A stretch of DNA of 64,000 nt from an uncultured Clostridia bacterium (GCA_947628695.1 CANRAV010000012.1:1-64000), one strand, 5' to 3'. Positions 36,095 to 45,540 are shown, numbered from the stretch's first letter. Numbers and translations: made by a program. Notes: generated by a model from the letters alone, not told the origin.

Positions 36095-37300
36095 ATGGCA
36101 AAGGCAAAATTTGAAAGAAGTAAGCCCCATGTCAATATAGGTACTATAGGCCACGTTGACCACGGCAAGACTACTCTCACCGCCGCTATCACCAAGTATC
36201 TTTCCCTTTCGAACGATTCTATCGAGTTCATGGCTTATGACCAGATAGACAACGCTCCGGAGGAGAAGGCAAGAGGTATTACGATCAATACCAGACACGT
36301 TGAGTATGAAACCGCACAGAGGCACTATGCGCATGTTGACTGCCCCGGCCACGCCGACTACGTTAAGAACATGATCACCGGTGCCGCACAGATGGACGGT
36401 GCTATCCTCGTTGTTGCAGCGACCGACGGTCCTATGCAGCAGACCCGTGAGCACATACTTCTCGCCCGTCAGGTTGGCGTTCCCGCAATGGTTGTTTACA
36501 TGAACAAGACCGACCTGGTTGACGACCCGGAGCTTCTTGAGCTTGTTGAGATGGACATCCGTGACCTTCTTACCGAGTACGAGTTCCCCGGCGACGACAT
36601 TCCGATAGTAAAGGGTTCCGCAAGAGAGGCTCTCCTTTCCGAAAGCAAGGACCCCAACGACCCCGTATATGCGTCCATTAAGGAGCTTATGGATGAGGTT
36701 GACAGCTATATCCCCACACCGGAGAGAAAGTCCGACCTTCCCTTCCTTATGCCTGTTGAGGACGTGTTCTCCATCACCGGCCGCGGCACCGTTGCCACGG
36801 GCAGAGTTGAGAGGGGTACCGTTAAGATGAACGACAACGTTGAGATAGTAGGCCTTCAGGATGAGAAGCGCAGCACCGTTGTTACCGGTATAGAGATGTT
36901 CCGCAAGCTGCTTGACTATGCAGAGGCCGGCGACAACATCGGCTGCCTGCTCCGCGGTATACAGAAGAACGAGATCGAAAGAGGTCAGGTTCTTTCCAAG
37001 CCCGGTTCCATCCATCCTCACACCAAGTTCGTTGGTCAGGTTTACGTCCTTACCGAGAAAGAAGGCGGCCGTCATAAGCCCTTCTTCTCCAACTACCGTC
37101 CTCAGTTCTACTTCAGGACTACCGACGTTACCGGCGTTATCACGCTTCCCGCAGATAAGGAAATGTGCCTCCCCGGCGACAACGTTGACATGAAGGTGGA
37201 GCTTATCACCCCCATCGCTATCGAGAAGGGACTTCGCTTCGCTATTCGTGAAGGCGGCAGAACCGTTGGCTCCGGCGTCGTTATCGAGATAGACGAGTAA
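36095..37300 (+). CDS. tuf: Elongation factor Tu
   Basis: 401 residues. G1 [10 protein letters not shown]3 [13 protein letters not shown]4 NKTD, three-domain layout with the usual C-terminal GRTVGSGVV. It delivers aminoacyl-tRNA to the ribosome. Strong SD AGGAGG and its own promoter, as expected for its high expression. Confidence 0.98.
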   Translation: MAKAKFERSKPHVNIGTIGHVDHGKTTLTAAITKYLSLSNDSIEFMAYDQIDNAPEEKARGITINTRHVEYETAQRHYAHVDCPGHADYVKNMITGAAQMDGAILVVAATDGPMQQTREHILLARQVGVPAMVVYMNKTDLVDDPELLELVEMDIRDLLTEYEFPGDDIPIVKGSAREALLSESKDPNDPVYASIKELMDEVDSYIPTPERKSDLPFLMPVEDVFSITGRGTVATGRVERGTVKMNDNVEIVGLQDEKRSTVVTGIEMFRKLLDYAEAGDNIGCLLRGIQKNEIERGQVLSKPGSIHPHTKFVGQVYVLTEKEGGRHKPFFSNYRPQFYFRTTDVTGVITLPADKEMCLPGDNVDMKVELITPIAIEKGLRFAIREGGRTVGSGVVIEIDE

Positions 37301-37306
37301 TTATTG

Positions 37307-37334
37307 CCCCCAAAAATCTGACGATTTTCGGGGG
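37307..37334 (+). terminator. Stem-loop ending the str operon
   Basis: CCCCC-AAAATC / GATTTT-CGGGGG stem with a short loop, 7 bp after the tuf stop. It lacks a long T tract. Confidence 0.65.
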
Positions 37335-37344
37335 TACCCCCGGT

Positions 37345-37640
37345 TTAGCTAATAGGTTGATAATTGAGAAAGCGCGGCTTTCCCAATTATCCTCAGTTAT
37401 TATAGATTCCCGTTCGCTCGCGTCTCGCGCCTACCCCCACCCCCGCGGGGGCGGGAGGTAGGCACTCGCGGGAATCTAAGGAGAATTTTCCGCGGCACAT
37501 GTCCGCGGAAAATTCGTTATTTGATTGTATGCTCGCTTCGCTCGCGGTTTGGGGAACGGCTTCGCCGCTGCTCGCTTCGCCCGCGTTTTAGAGCGGCTGC
37601 GCCGCTGCTCGCTTCGCCCGCGGATGGAGAAGAACAGCCA
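37345..37640. repeat. Hairpin-rich intergenic block
   Basis: No gene. Contains ATAATTGAGAAAG/CTTTCCCAATTAT, TAGATTCCCG (37403) with CGGGAATCTA (37469) around a CCTACCCCC/GGGAGGTAGG stem, and a perfect 13-bp stem GAATTTTCCGCGG / CCGCGGAAAATTC (37483-37515). The rest is repeated GCTCGCTTCGCCCGCG motifs. Confidence 0.6.
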
Positions 37641-37655
37641 TTTTGCTAAAAATGC

Positions 37656-37684
37656 TTGACAAATTGATACGACGGGTATATAAT
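37656..37684 (+). promoter_or_regulatory. Antitoxin RNA promoter, type I TA locus 1
   Basis: TTGACA (37656-37661), 17-bp spacer, TATAAT (37679-37684). Nearly identical promoters serve loci 2 and 3. Confidence 0.85.
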
Positions 37685-37690
37685 GCAAAT

Positions 37691-37790
37691 AGAAGGAGCG
37701 TTGCCGATAAGCGGCTATCTCCTACAATTTGGCGTTAGCCTATTTTCATAGGCCGACCGTCACTGGTTGTAGCAGTGGCGGTCATTTTCT
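37691..37790 (+). ncRNA. Antisense antitoxin RNA, type I TA locus 1
   Basis: Predicted ~100-nt transcript. Its 5' hairpin (37694-37723) has an outer stem AGGAG/CTCCT and an inner stem GCCG-ATAAG-CGGC. It ends in the hairpin GACCGTCACTG / CAGTGGCGGTC plus TTTTCT (37755-37790). The 3' end overlaps the end of the toxin gene on the other strand. The GCGGCTATCTCC segment is also present in the toxin leader. Confidence 0.7.
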
Positions 37791-37880
37791 GCCATGCCTG
37801 TTGACAAGATATATGACAAGACCGATAAGGCCTACGAGCATATTCACGAACGCAAAAAGGTCCGAGTATGTAACATGCAT
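37782..37880 (-). CDS. Small hydrophobic peptide, type I toxin candidate 1
   Basis: 32 codons from ATG 37880: a polar start (MHVTYSDLF), one hydrophobic helix (FVNMLVGLIGLVIYLV) and a basic tail (NRHGRK). This is the Fst/TxpA/Hol_Tox-like pattern of membrane-acting type I toxins. SD GAAAGGGGGTG lies just upstream. The stop TGA falls in the shared terminator stem. The leader can pair TCTCC with GGAGA next to the SD, which would limit translation. Toxicity is inference. Confidence 0.72.
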   Translation of the reverse strand: MHVTYSDLFAFVNMLVGLIGLVIYLVNRHGRK

Positions 37881-37974
37881 AAACAGTCACCCCCTTTCCT
37901 CTCCGGCCAAGCAAAAGCTTGCAGAGATTCAGGGAGATAGCCGCCTACCGTATATGGCAACGTCCTTCGCTTAC

Positions 37975-38002
37975 ATTATACATCTTCTGCAAAATTTGTC
38001 AA
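37975..38002 (-). promoter_or_regulatory. Toxin promoter, type I TA locus 1
   Basis: Minus strand TTGACA (38002-37997), 16-bp spacer, TATAAT (37980-37975). The leader to the toxin start is about 90 nt. Confidence 0.8.
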
Positions 38003-38011
38003 TAAGAAAAC

Positions 38012-38046
38012 GCCGCGCAAGTTCATTTGCTTGCGCGGCAATTTTT
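38012..38046 (+). terminator. Stem-loop beside type I TA locus 1
   Basis: GCCGCGCAAG / CTTGCGCGGC stem followed by AATTTTTAT. Equivalent stems lie beside loci 2 (51561) and 3 (56905). Confidence 0.7.
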
Positions 38047-38056
38047 ATGTTTATCC

Positions 38057-38140
38057 GGCTTTTATACGTGCGGCCGTCCTATGCACCGCATAGGCGCAAC
38101 CTGCGCTGCCATATTGGGTTTGGGCGGGCTGTGTCCTTGG
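38057..38140 (+). repeat. Degenerate single arm of the palindromic repeat
   Basis: ATACGTGCGGCCG, AACCTGCGCTGCC and GGGTTTGGGCGGGCTGTG align with the start of the arm at 56938, then similarity fades. Confidence 0.55.
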
Positions 38141-38163
38141 GGAAAATCACGCGCGGGAGGCTG

Positions 38164-38246
38164 CTTTCTGCATATACAGAGGCTGCTATCTGCATATAAA
38201 ATGGTAGAATTATATGCAGATACGCGTAGAACAATATGCAGATATG
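38164..38246. repeat. Cluster of four CTGCATAT / ATATGCAG motifs
   Basis: TTCTGCATATAC (38166), TATCTGCATATAA (38187-38199), TTATATGCAGATA (38210-38222) and ATATGCAGATA (38235-38245). The middle pair is a perfect 13-bp inverted repeat. No gene overlaps. Confidence 0.7.
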
Positions 38247-38315
38247 GAGTGCAGACGGATAATGAGATTTGACTATACAAATTGAAAATGCAAAGCTTCC
38301 GCACCTCTTGACGCG

Positions 38316-38570
38316 GTACAACAGCAGAAGCGTTCCATACGTGCGACAGGCGTTTACACGGCGGAGGCGCAGCTTGCGCTGGCGGCTCGGGTTTCCAAAG
38401 GGCTGTGCCCTTTGGGTCTAAAAAGCTGTGTTTTTCTAAAAGGCTAACCCAAAACAGCCACGGAGGGACCGAGTCCCTCCGTAAAAAAGACAAAGGACGG
38501 GCGCAAAGCCCGTCCATAAAAAGCCGTAAAAAACAAAGGACGGGCGCAAAGCCCGTCCATAAAATTAAAA
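38316..38570 (+). repeat. Single-arm copy D of the palindromic repeat
   Basis: GTTCCATACGTGCG, TTTCCAAAGGGCTGTGCCC, CGGAGGGACCGAGTCCCTCCG hairpin, then two tandem GGACGGGCGCAAAGCCCGTCC stems (about 38496 and 38540), either of which could terminate the convergent ychF transcript. Confidence 0.8.
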
Positions 38571-38608
38571 AGCGAAAAATCCGGGTAAGCAATGCCCGCC
38601 GAAAGAAA

Positions 38609-39703
38609 TCACACGTTGAATCTAAACAGCACCACGTCGCCGTCCTTCATGACGTAGTCCTTGCCCTCGCTTCTGACCAGCCCTGCCTCCTTGGCGGCGT
38701 TCATGCTGCCCTTGGCCATCAGGTCGTCGTAGCTTACGACCTCCGCGCGGATAAAGCCGCGCTCGAAGTCGCTGTGTATCTTCCCCGCCGCACCGGGCGC
38801 CTTGGTGCCCTTCTTTATCGTCCAGGCGCGCACCTCCTTCGGCCCCGCCGTGAGGAAGCTGATAAGCCCAAGCAGCCTGTAGGAAGAGCGTATAAGCTGC
38901 GAAAGCCCGGACTCTTTAAGCCCCAAATCTTCCAAAAATACCCCTCTGTCGGCCTCGTCAAGCTCCGCTATGTCTGCCTCCACTGCGGCGCAAACGGCGA
39001 TGATCTCGGCGTTTTCGGCCTTCACGCGCGCCTCCAGCGCCTTGTAGTAGGGGTTCGTGTCCACCCCGTCGCGCACCGTCGCCTCGTCGACGTTCGCCAC
39101 GTATATAACCGGCTTGCCTGAAAGCAGCGGCGCATCCGCCGTAAGCTCCTTTTCGGCCTCCGTCAGATCTGCCGCGCGCGCAGTGACGCCCTCGTTAAGC
39201 AGAGACAGCAGCTTTTCGGACGCGGCCAGCTCCGCCGCAAGCGAGCTGTCACCCTTGATCGCCTTCTTCAGGCGGTCGACGCGACGCTCCATTATCTCTA
39301 TGTCGGAAAGAACCAGCTCCGTGTTGATGATGTCCACGTCGCGCACCGGGTCAACGCCGTTTTCCACGTGCACAACCTCCGTCCCGCCGAAGCAGCGCAC
39401 AACGTGCAGAACCGCGTCCACCTCGCGTATGTGCGACAGGAATTTGTTGCCAAGCCCCTCGCCCTTGGAGGCGCCCTTTACAAGCCCGGCGATGTCCACA
39501 AACTCTATGACCGCGGGGGTGTATTTTTCAGGGTTGTACATCTTTGCCAGCTCGTCAAGCCGGCTGTCCGGCACGGGGACGACGCCGACGTTGGGCTCTA
39601 TTGTGCAGAAGGGGTAATTTGCCGACTCTGCCGCAGCGCTTGTAAGCGCGTTGAACAGCGTGCTTTTGCCGACGTTCGGCAGTCCTACTATACCTAATTT
39701 CAT
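38609..39703 (-). CDS. ychF: Redox-regulated ATPase/GTPase YchF (OLA1 family)
   Basis: 364 residues, full length. Obg-family G1 GLPNVGKSTLFNALT, G3 DIAGLVKGASKGEGLGN, then a helical insertion and a C-terminal TGS domain (AWTIKKGTKAPGAAGKIHSDFERGFIRAEV). In this family the G4 position favours ATP. It binds ribosomes and responds to oxidative stress. SD AAGGAG before ATG 39703. The integrated element begins about 50 bp upstream of this gene. Confidence 0.97.
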   Translation of the reverse strand: MKLGIVGLPNVGKSTLFNALTSAAAESANYPFCTIEPNVGVVPVPDSRLDELAKMYNPEKYTPAVIEFVDIAGLVKGASKGEGLGNKFLSHIREVDAVLHVVRCFGGTEVVHVENGVDPVRDVDIINTELVLSDIEIMERRVDRLKKAIKGDSSLAAELAASEKLLSLLNEGVTARAADLTEAEKELTADAPLLSGKPVIYVANVDEATVRDGVDTNPYYKALEARVKAENAEIIAVCAAVEADIAELDEADRGVFLEDLGLKESGLSQLIRSSYRLLGLISFLTAGPKEVRAWTIKKGTKAPGAAGKIHSDFERGFIRAEVVSYDDLMAKGSMNAAKEAGLVRSEGKDYVMKDGDVVLFRFNV

Positions 39704-39756
39704 TTTTATCTACATCTCCTTATTTATCAAGGTTTTTTCGGGGCCTCAAAATGGTT

Positions 39757-39777
39757 TTACGCCATTTCTACGCCATT
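39757..39777. repeat. Left attachment-site repeat
   Basis: 21-bp direct repeat beginning TTACGCCATTTCTACGCC and ending ATT, identical to 49974-49994. Related TACGCCA motifs at about 39842 and 41104 may be integrase arm sites. Confidence 0.75.
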
Positions 39778-39830
39778 TTGTTTAGAACAGGGGCAGTTTA
39801 TGGGCACCTCTGCCCCTGTTGTACTGCTTG

Positions 39831-41018
39831 TTACGGCATGATTACGCCATTTACTTCAAACTGCTGTACCGCCTTGCTCAATGAATCATCTGTCACATGA
39901 ACATAGGTGTCCATCGTTGTTTGAATGCTGGCGTGTCCCAACAGCTTTTGTAAAACTTTCGGCGGCATTCCGCTTTCAATCGCTCTTGTTGCGTATGTAT
40001 GTCGTAGAGTGTGCATACAAAACGGGGGTATGCCTGCTACATCACACAACTTGTAGAGGTGAGTGTCATAAGAGCTGTTCTTGGTTGGCATACCCGTTCG
40101 GAAATTGATGAACACCAAATCCCGCATATCAAGGCTTGCCGTCTGCCCTGTATGCCTGTCTGTATAGGTTAACACCTGTTCCAAGTCCTTTGACATCTTC
40201 TGCGATTTTCGCAGTTCCCGCAACTCCAGAAGCAGGTTGTACGCCCGGTTCGTCAGAGGAATGGTTCTGTAACTGCTCTGTGTCTTGGGTGGGCCGGCAC
40301 GCCACACTTGCTGCTTATGCCGAAACTCAAGAGCCTTGTTCACGGTTAGGGTTTTGTTTACCATGTCTACTGCATCCCATGTAAGACCGATCATTTCCCC
40401 TGTCCGTAGACCCGTTTCCAGAATCAAAGCATACTGATAATAGTTGTGTGAAGTCTTCGCCACTTCAAGGAATTTTCGTTGTTCCTCTATGCTCAACACT
40501 CTATGGTCACTCGCTGCCTTAACGGGCTTTGTGTACCGCACTCCGTCCATTGGGTGTTTAGATATAACATCGTTCATCACCGCCGCACGGAACATAGTAC
40601 CCATGGCAATGTATGTCTGACGAATCGTAGACCCGGCATAGACAGCCATCATATTATTGAGAATCATCTTGCAGTGCATTGGCTTCACATCGGACATACA
40701 CATCTTGCCAATGGTCGGCTTTACATTTTTCTCGTACCGTTCCTTGTAGTTCCTCCGGGTATTCGGAGAGAGGTCAACAATCAGATTGTCATACCAATAA
40801 TTGAACCATGTATCTACCGTCACAGTAGAGGTGATGCCTGTCGTGCCGTGCGTGTCCTCATACCTTGAATCCGCCAGCCAGTTGCGGGCTTCCGGCAGAG
40901 TATCAAAATACTTTTCCAGCCGCTTGCCGTTCTTAGTCACATACCGGGCGGAGTATTTTTTGTCCTTGCGCTGAGATAGTCCCTTTCCAAGTTCCCGCCC
41001 TTTTAAGTCTTTCGCCAT
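39831..41018 (-). CDS. Tyrosine-family site-specific integrase
   Basis: 395 residues from ATG 41018 (SD AAAGGAG, spacing 6). N-terminal AP2-like arm-binding domain, a SAM-like core-binding domain (about 70-160), then the catalytic domain with Arg in [23 protein letters not shown] (HxxR), [10 protein letters not shown] and the nucleophile Tyr in TMDTYVHV. It would insert and, with the excisionase, excise the element. It lies at the attL end, 54 bp from the repeat. Confidence 0.95.
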   Translation of the reverse strand: MAKDLKGRELGKGLSQRKDKKYSARYVTKNGKRLEKYFDTLPEARNWLADSRYEDTHGTTGITSTVTVDTWFNYWYDNLIVDLSPNTRRNYKERYEKNVKPTIGKMCMSDVKPMHCKMILNNMMAVYAGSTIRQTYIAMGTMFRAAVMNDVISKHPMDGVRYTKPVKAASDHRVLSIEEQRKFLEVAKTSHNYYQYALILETGLRTGEMIGLTWDAVDMVNKTLTVNKALEFRHKQQVWRAGPPKTQSSYRTIPLTNRAYNLLLELRELRKSQKMSKDLEQVLTYTDRHTGQTASLDMRDLVFINFRTGMPTKNSSYDTHLYKLCDVAGIPPFCMHTLRHTYATRAIESGMPPKVLQKLLGHASIQTTMDTYVHVTDDSLSKAVQQFEVNGVIMP

Positions 41019-41152
41019 ACTGGGCTCCTTTCTCAGAAGAAGAGAGAAAAGAGCGCAATATACCTTGTACAGTATATCACAAGCGCCCTTTTCTCGCAAT
41101 AGTTCTACGCCAATTTTATGAGTAGTAGTCCCGAACGAAATGGACCATGACC

Positions 41153-41356
41153 TCAGATAACCAACTGCTCGCTGATAAATTTCTCGAACTCCTTGCGCTT
41201 CACCAGCTTCTTTGTGCCAACGTAAAGCACGAAAGGACAGTTTGGACTGCGGAGCATACTGTCGATCTTGTTGATGCCAATGTTGGTATATGCTGCCGCT
41301 TCACGGACAGACAAGACCGCTTTCTGCGGGATGGGAATAGAATTGATCTCATTCAT
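41153..41356 (-). CDS. Excisionase-like helix-turn-helix protein
   Basis: 67 residues from ATG 41356 (SD AAGGAGG, spacing 9). [21 protein letters not shown] followed by [20 protein letters not shown] is the MerR-like winged-helix pattern of excisionases of Tn916-type elements. Next to the integrase, as expected for a directionality factor. Confidence 0.85.
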   Translation of the reverse strand: MNEINSIPIPQKAVLSVREAAAYTNIGINKIDSMLRSPNCPFVLYVGTKKLVKRKEFEKFISEQLVI

Positions 41357-41373
41357 AACATTGTTCCTCCTTC

Positions 41374-43707
41374 TCAAAACACCACTTCCGAATCTTCATC
41401 AGCATTCGTATCGCCGGAACCTCCATTGCTATCTCCACCGTGAGAAGCCCCAAGAATCTTGGAGGTATCTATACGATATGGAGGTAATGAAGCTATCGCA
41501 TTATTTTCCAATGTGATATGTGTTCCAGTTGATCGCTTTCTGTCTAACTCAAACGTAATGCCAACGGCTTCAAGATTGCTCTTGACGGCTTTCATCCGTC
41601 TGGATAAGCTGTTGGGAGCCTGCGGCATACTCTTATTGTTGGGGTTGATACCGTGCTTCTCGGCTTCCTCTCGAAGCTCATTATACAAATCCGATATACG
41701 CCCCCGCCAGTCGCTTTTATCTCTCATCAATTCGACAAGCAGGAATGCCACAACATCTGCATTGAGCGCTTCGGTATTCTGGTCAGTTTGGTTGGATATA
41801 TATTCTTGTAGAAATATATCGCCATTACCACCATAAGCCTCTGCAATCGCATACCCCCAACGGCAGAAGTCAGCCATACGAGCCAGTTTATCCAGCTTCA
41901 CGTTTGGGTATAGCCGTATCGCCTTTACAAGTGTGTCAAAGATAGCGCCAAGCAGCAGCGGTCTGTCCGCTTCAAAGGAATGATAGACTTCCTGCAATTC
42001 CTTTCGATTGTCCTCTTTTACACGCTCCAACTCAAACAGAATGGAACGGTCAAGCAAGTCCGCCCGGTTTGCAACATTGTTAATCCCATTAAGAGCAAGG
42101 CACCGCTTGAAAGTAAAGATATAGTCCTCACCGTTCGTGAACATCTTCCGCTGCTGAACAGCACCGCCCGTAATTGCCCGACATAAGGTATCGCTTGTCT
42201 CGTTGGTGATATTTGATACATTATCAAACGGCAGGAAATAATGCTGCTGCAAGTTTACAACAAGCGAACGGTCATCCCTGGATAGTGTTAAAGTATCCAA
42301 CACGGACGGGTCAATCAACCGTTTCAGCAGTACACAGGCCGTACTCTTGGCCGACCCTTTTTCGCCGTATAAAATCGGCATAGGGTGAGGAATATCCGGC
42401 ACAAAACAGGACACCAGCCAACTCAAGAACAAGGTCTTATAGCCTGTCACGTTGATGTACTGAAATACCTTGTCTAACTCGCCACCGCTCTGTGGTATCG
42501 TCTGCGGAGATTGGTGCCTGTATCTGCAAAACAGCTTTGGAACATCGTCAACCACCGACCAGCCCTCAGAGTTCACCTTGACCGCTGACCAATCTTTATT
42601 TGTAAGGTCGTACCAAAAATCATTATTGTTTCTGGCAACACGGTTTGCCAAAGGAATGACCGGTTTATTGCCGAACTTCGTTTCGGCAACGAGAACAGTA
42701 ATCGCCTGTGTCATTCTGTCTTTGTGAATGACTTTCCGGGTCTTTTGATAAAAAATCCGCTGTGCCCACAATTCAAAGTCCGTACTGTCCAACGCATAGA
42801 TTTCTTTGTGCTTGTCAATCGGCACTTCGATAAAGGCCGCGTTGTTTTCATTCAGAAACAGAACAACCTGTTCATCCCTGATAATATCCAGCAGGACAGT
42901 ACTTTGCTGTCGCTTATCCATAGCATAGTCTGAAGCTAAATCCTCGCCATCTTCAATATCATCAAATTTGGTTTCAGGCAAGTCGGCAATTTCAGCCATT
43001 GTGTGGCCTTGCTCCAGCCAGTCATAGACATCACCTTTCGGAGGTAACCCCGGCAGCGACTTGATAACTGCTTGTGGAATGTACTTCTTGATCATCCGAG
43101 CGTAGTCCATTCCCGATTCGTCATTATCGGGAAGTATGATTACCTCTTTGCCCTCAAAATATTTTTTGTCCGCTTCGGTCATTTTCGACTTAGCGCCGCA
43201 ATCGAGGGTAGTAGCCGTACAACCTTGTTTATTAACAATGTCGGCACATTTCTCGCCCTCAACAAAATAAACGGTTGAAGCCTTTACTACGTCAGGAAGA
43301 TTATAGGGGATGTGAGGTAGGCCTTTTAGTCCGGATGTTCCATCGGGTAGGAAAAACTGGAAACTTTTCGGCCTGTCCGCATAGTCAAACCGTTTCTTGT
43401 TGTACGAGAGTGTGCCGTCTGCTTTTTTATAAGGAAATATTGTTTCCTTGGCAGCTTCCGGCTTAAACGGTTTGTTCCCTATGTAAAGGTCCTTCTTTTT
43501 TAGTCCCAAAGCCCCTAACACATTTTCTTTTGAACAGCCGGTCATGCACTCAATATTTACCCATTCATCATTATTGATATAGGTGATAAGACTGGGTGTT
43601 TTATCATCGTGACATGGACACCGGCACTCATATCTGTTATGAGCCGGATGTTTTAACCCATACGGTCGCAGCGCATCTAAAACTTTATTCAGTCTTTCGG
43701 AGTCCAT
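41374..43707 (-). CDS. Primase-helicase fusion (CHC2 zinc finger, TOPRIM, SF3-like ATPase)
   Basis: 777 residues from ATG 43707 (SD GAGGAGGG, spacing 8). N-terminal zinc-ribbon region (CRCPCHDDKTPS and ECMTGCSKENV); TOPRIM-like segment with FVEGEKCAD and ILPDNDESGMDYA at about residues 150-230; C-terminal ATPase with Walker A LYGEKGSAKST and FLPFDNVSN, followed by sensor-like RADLLDRSILFEL. It probably starts replication of the excised element. Phage satellites often carry such single-protein replication initiators. Confidence 0.88.
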   Translation of the reverse strand: MDSERLNKVLDALRPYGLKHPAHNRYECRCPCHDDKTPSLITYINNDEWVNIECMTGCSKENVLGALGLKKKDLYIGNKPFKPEAAKETIFPYKKADGTLSYNKKRFDYADRPKSFQFFLPDGTSGLKGLPHIPYNLPDVVKASTVYFVEGEKCADIVNKQGCTATTLDCGAKSKMTEADKKYFEGKEVIILPDNDESGMDYARMIKKYIPQAVIKSLPGLPPKGDVYDWLEQGHTMAEIADLPETKFDDIEDGEDLASDYAMDKRQQSTVLLDIIRDEQVVLFLNENNAAFIEVPIDKHKEIYALDSTDFELWAQRIFYQKTRKVIHKDRMTQAITVLVAETKFGNKPVIPLANRVARNNNDFWYDLTNKDWSAVKVNSEGWSVVDDVPKLFCRYRHQSPQTIPQSGGELDKVFQYINVTGYKTLFLSWLVSCFVPDIPHPMPILYGEKGSAKSTACVLLKRLIDPSVLDTLTLSRDDRSLVVNLQQHYFLPFDNVSNITNETSDTLCRAITGGAVQQRKMFTNGEDYIFTFKRCLALNGINNVANRADLLDRSILFELERVKEDNRKELQEVYHSFEADRPLLLGAIFDTLVKAIRLYPNVKLDKLARMADFCRWGYAIAEAYGGNGDIFLQEYISNQTDQNTEALNADVVAFLLVELMRDKSDWRGRISDLYNELREEAEKHGINPNNKSMPQAPNSLSRRMKAVKSNLEAVGITFELDRKRSTGTHITLENNAIASLPPYRIDTSKILGASHGGDSNGGSGDTNADEDSEVVF

Positions 43708-43708
43708 G

Positions 43709-43918
43709 CTAATTGCCCTCCTCTGCATCAAGTCCGAATGCCGCCAGAAAATCATTGAACGTAGATGTCTCCGGCGAGAGAATCGTTACCTGTTCGATGT
43801 TGCCGCCTACATGAAATGTGATTTGGGGATGTTTGCCCCGGAACATTTCGTAAGTGGTTTTCTTAACCATCGGATCCTTTTCAAGATCCTTTAAGAATTG
43901 TGCCATAAAGCCAGACAT
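43709..43918 (-). CDS. Small protein upstream of the primase, unknown
   Basis: 69 residues from ATG 43918 (SD GGGAGGT). Sequence MSGFMAQFLKDLEKDPMVKK then EMFRGKHPQITFHVGGNIEQVTIL; acidic C-terminus. It ends one base before the primase start, so it is the first gene of the replication operon. No family recognised. Confidence 0.65.
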   Translation of the reverse strand: MSGFMAQFLKDLEKDPMVKKTTYEMFRGKHPQITFHVGGNIEQVTILSPETSTFNDFLAAFGLDAEEGN

Positions 43919-44045
43919 AATGTTTACCTCCCTTTGCCTGGCCACAAGCCGTTACCTGCTTGTGACTTCAATTTGTTCTTGCGGTCACAAGCCAAACGTA
44001 TTATAATAGTCATGGCTGAACCGCATATGATAGGAAACAGTTCAC

Positions 44046-44092
44046 CGAATAAATGCCGTTCGAGTATTGGCCTACTCGGGCGGCATTTCTAT
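44046..44092. terminator. Stem-loop in the divergent region
   Basis: AAATGCCG...CGGCATTT enclosing CGAGTA/TACTCG, with T residues on the plus-strand side. It lies between the leftward replication operon and the rightward XRE gene. Apart from this and the promoter below, nothing was seen in 43919-44268. Confidence 0.5.
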
Positions 44093-44190
44093 GTAACCTC
44101 CCGATACCGTATATTTTCGGTGATGAGCATATTATAAGCCCTGCACTTGAAGAAATCAACTTTAATATGGTTATTCAACTTTTTCAACCA

Positions 44191-44235
44191 AAAGTTTAAT
44201 TTATCCTTGACAATAAACTTTATCATCGTTATAAT
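44191..44235 (+). promoter_or_regulatory. Promoter and operator of the element's regulator
   Basis: TTGACA (44207-44212), 17-bp spacer, TATAAT (44230-44235). AAAGTTTA (44191) and TAAACTTT (44215) form an inverted repeat around the -35 box. It is a likely autoregulatory operator. Confidence 0.75.
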
Positions 44236-44268
44236 GAAGCTGGCACATACAGAACGGAGGGATTGTAA

Positions 44269-44826
44269 ATGAGTGAATGGGCAGAGGTAGGCTCTCAATT
44301 TCCTAATAGATTAAGAGAAGCACGTGAAAAAAAGGGCCTGAACAAAAAGCAACTGGCAGAATTAACAAATGTTACATCACAGGCAATAGCAACATTTGAA
44401 GCAACAAATGGAAAACATAAAAACCCAAGGCTTACTACAATAATAGAGATTGCCAAAGTGTTAGAGGTCTCTATTGATTGGTTGTGTGATGTTCCAACAA
44501 GAAATGCCACAACTCCCGTTGAAGCCCTATTGACAGTTCTTGATGTATTCCAGCCTACAATCGAGGTAGGTGATGGAAAATCATCGCCCTTTGTCACATT
44601 ATCTTTTTCCGTTGAGTCTGGAGAAAATAATGGAAATGAGCTTAAAAGCTTTATATCACAGTACCAACTAATACAAACTCTGAAAGAAACTGGCAACAGT
44701 TACAATACCGACACAACGGACACGATAAATGCCATACGCCAACATCTATTAGACAGATACAGACACTTGCCGCAACTGCCTGATTACCAATTTGTAAAGG
44801 CATACGAAGCAAAATCCAATACTTGA
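44269..44826 (+). CDS. XRE-family regulator (satellite master-repressor type)
   Basis: 185 residues. N-terminal Cro/CI helix-turn-helix (LREAREKKGLNKKQLAELTNVTSQAIATFE, then a NPRLTTIIEIAKVLEVSIDWL helix), followed by a ~110-residue C-terminal domain of unknown type. Divergent from the primase operon, the position held by Stl-like repressors in phage satellites. SD CGGAGGG before ATG 44269. A terminator follows at 44835. Confidence 0.85.
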   Translation: MSEWAEVGSQFPNRLREAREKKGLNKKQLAELTNVTSQAIATFEATNGKHKNPRLTTIIEIAKVLEVSIDWLCDVPTRNATTPVEALLTVLDVFQPTIEVGDGKSSPFVTLSFSVESGENNGNELKSFISQYQLIQTLKETGNSYNTDTTDTINAIRQHLLDRYRHLPQLPDYQFVKAYEAKSNT

Positions 44827-44834
44827 TAAACGCC

Positions 44835-44868
44835 AAACAGCCGCTGAACTTATTGATTCAGCGGCTGC
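44835..44868 (+). terminator. Terminator after the 44269 regulator
   Basis: 11-bp stem CAGCCGCTGAA / TTCAGCGGCTG. A second stem, CTGCAAGGT/ACCTTGCAG, follows at 44881. A third hairpin, ACGGCTG/CAGCCGT, lies at about 45124-45152. I see no gene in 44827-45228. Confidence 0.7.
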
Positions 44869-45228
44869 CATCTATATATACTGCAAGGTGAAGTCGAACC
44901 TTGCAGGTAAATATTGACCGGTCTTGCAATTCAAAATAACCATAGTAAATCTGTAAACACGGTAAAAACAAATTTGCAGAACATCCATTCTGCCGCTTCT
45001 CTTAATCTCGGTTAGATTGCTCCGCTTGCCGAAAGTGTCAGAAGCTTCACCAAGAAACGTGTTTCAGACCAAAAAAGTCAGTCCTATCTGCCTTCACTAT
45101 TATAAAAGGTTTTTCCATAAAACACGGCTGCGTATCGCCCGATACACAGCCGTACTTTTATATGTGAATAAAATAAGTGGTGTGATTCTTAAACGCCAGA
45201 GAACGCCAGCTACAAGGTGTGTGACACC

Positions 45229-45540
45229 TTATTCTTCCTCTACTCCTAACAGGACATTGACAGCGTGTTGTAATTCCGGCTTGCTTCGGTATGCTCGAAT
45301 AACCTCTCGCTCTTGACTTGAAAATTCATCATCAGTCAATGTTACATCTAACAATTCACTCGGTGAGACTTCCAGAACAGCACATAGATCGGCAAGTATA
45401 TCGGCGGCGGGTTTGTTAATTCCTTTCTCCCAATTAGAAACCAAGCTGCTTGATACGCCGAGTCTCTCGGATAACTGCTTTTGGGTCAACCTACGCTCTT
45501 TTCTAAACGCTCGAATATTATCGCCTATCGTGTACTCCAT
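45229..45540 (-). CDS. XRE-family repressor, leftward
   Basis: 103 residues from ATG 45540 (nine bases after GAGGTG; an upstream ATG at 45549 is too close to the SD). Classic Cro/CI domain IRAFRKERRLTQKQLSERLGVSSSLVSNWEKG, then a short helical tail. Divergent from the small XRE gene at 45695 with two perfect operator copies between them, which suggests a CI/Cro-like switch. Confidence 0.87.
   Translation of the reverse strand: MEYTIGDNIRAFRKERRLTQKQLSERLGVSSSLVSNWEKGINKPAADILADLCAVLEVSPSELLDVTLTDDEFSSQEREVIRAYRSKPELQHAVNVLLGVEEE

Noticed and set aside
38027..38272. 81-codon plus-strand frame in the repeat region
   Set aside because: It overlaps a degenerate repeat arm and the CTGCATAT cluster and has no SD.
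38609..39121. Plus-strand frame opposite ychF
   Set aside because: Antisense of a conserved full-length gene.
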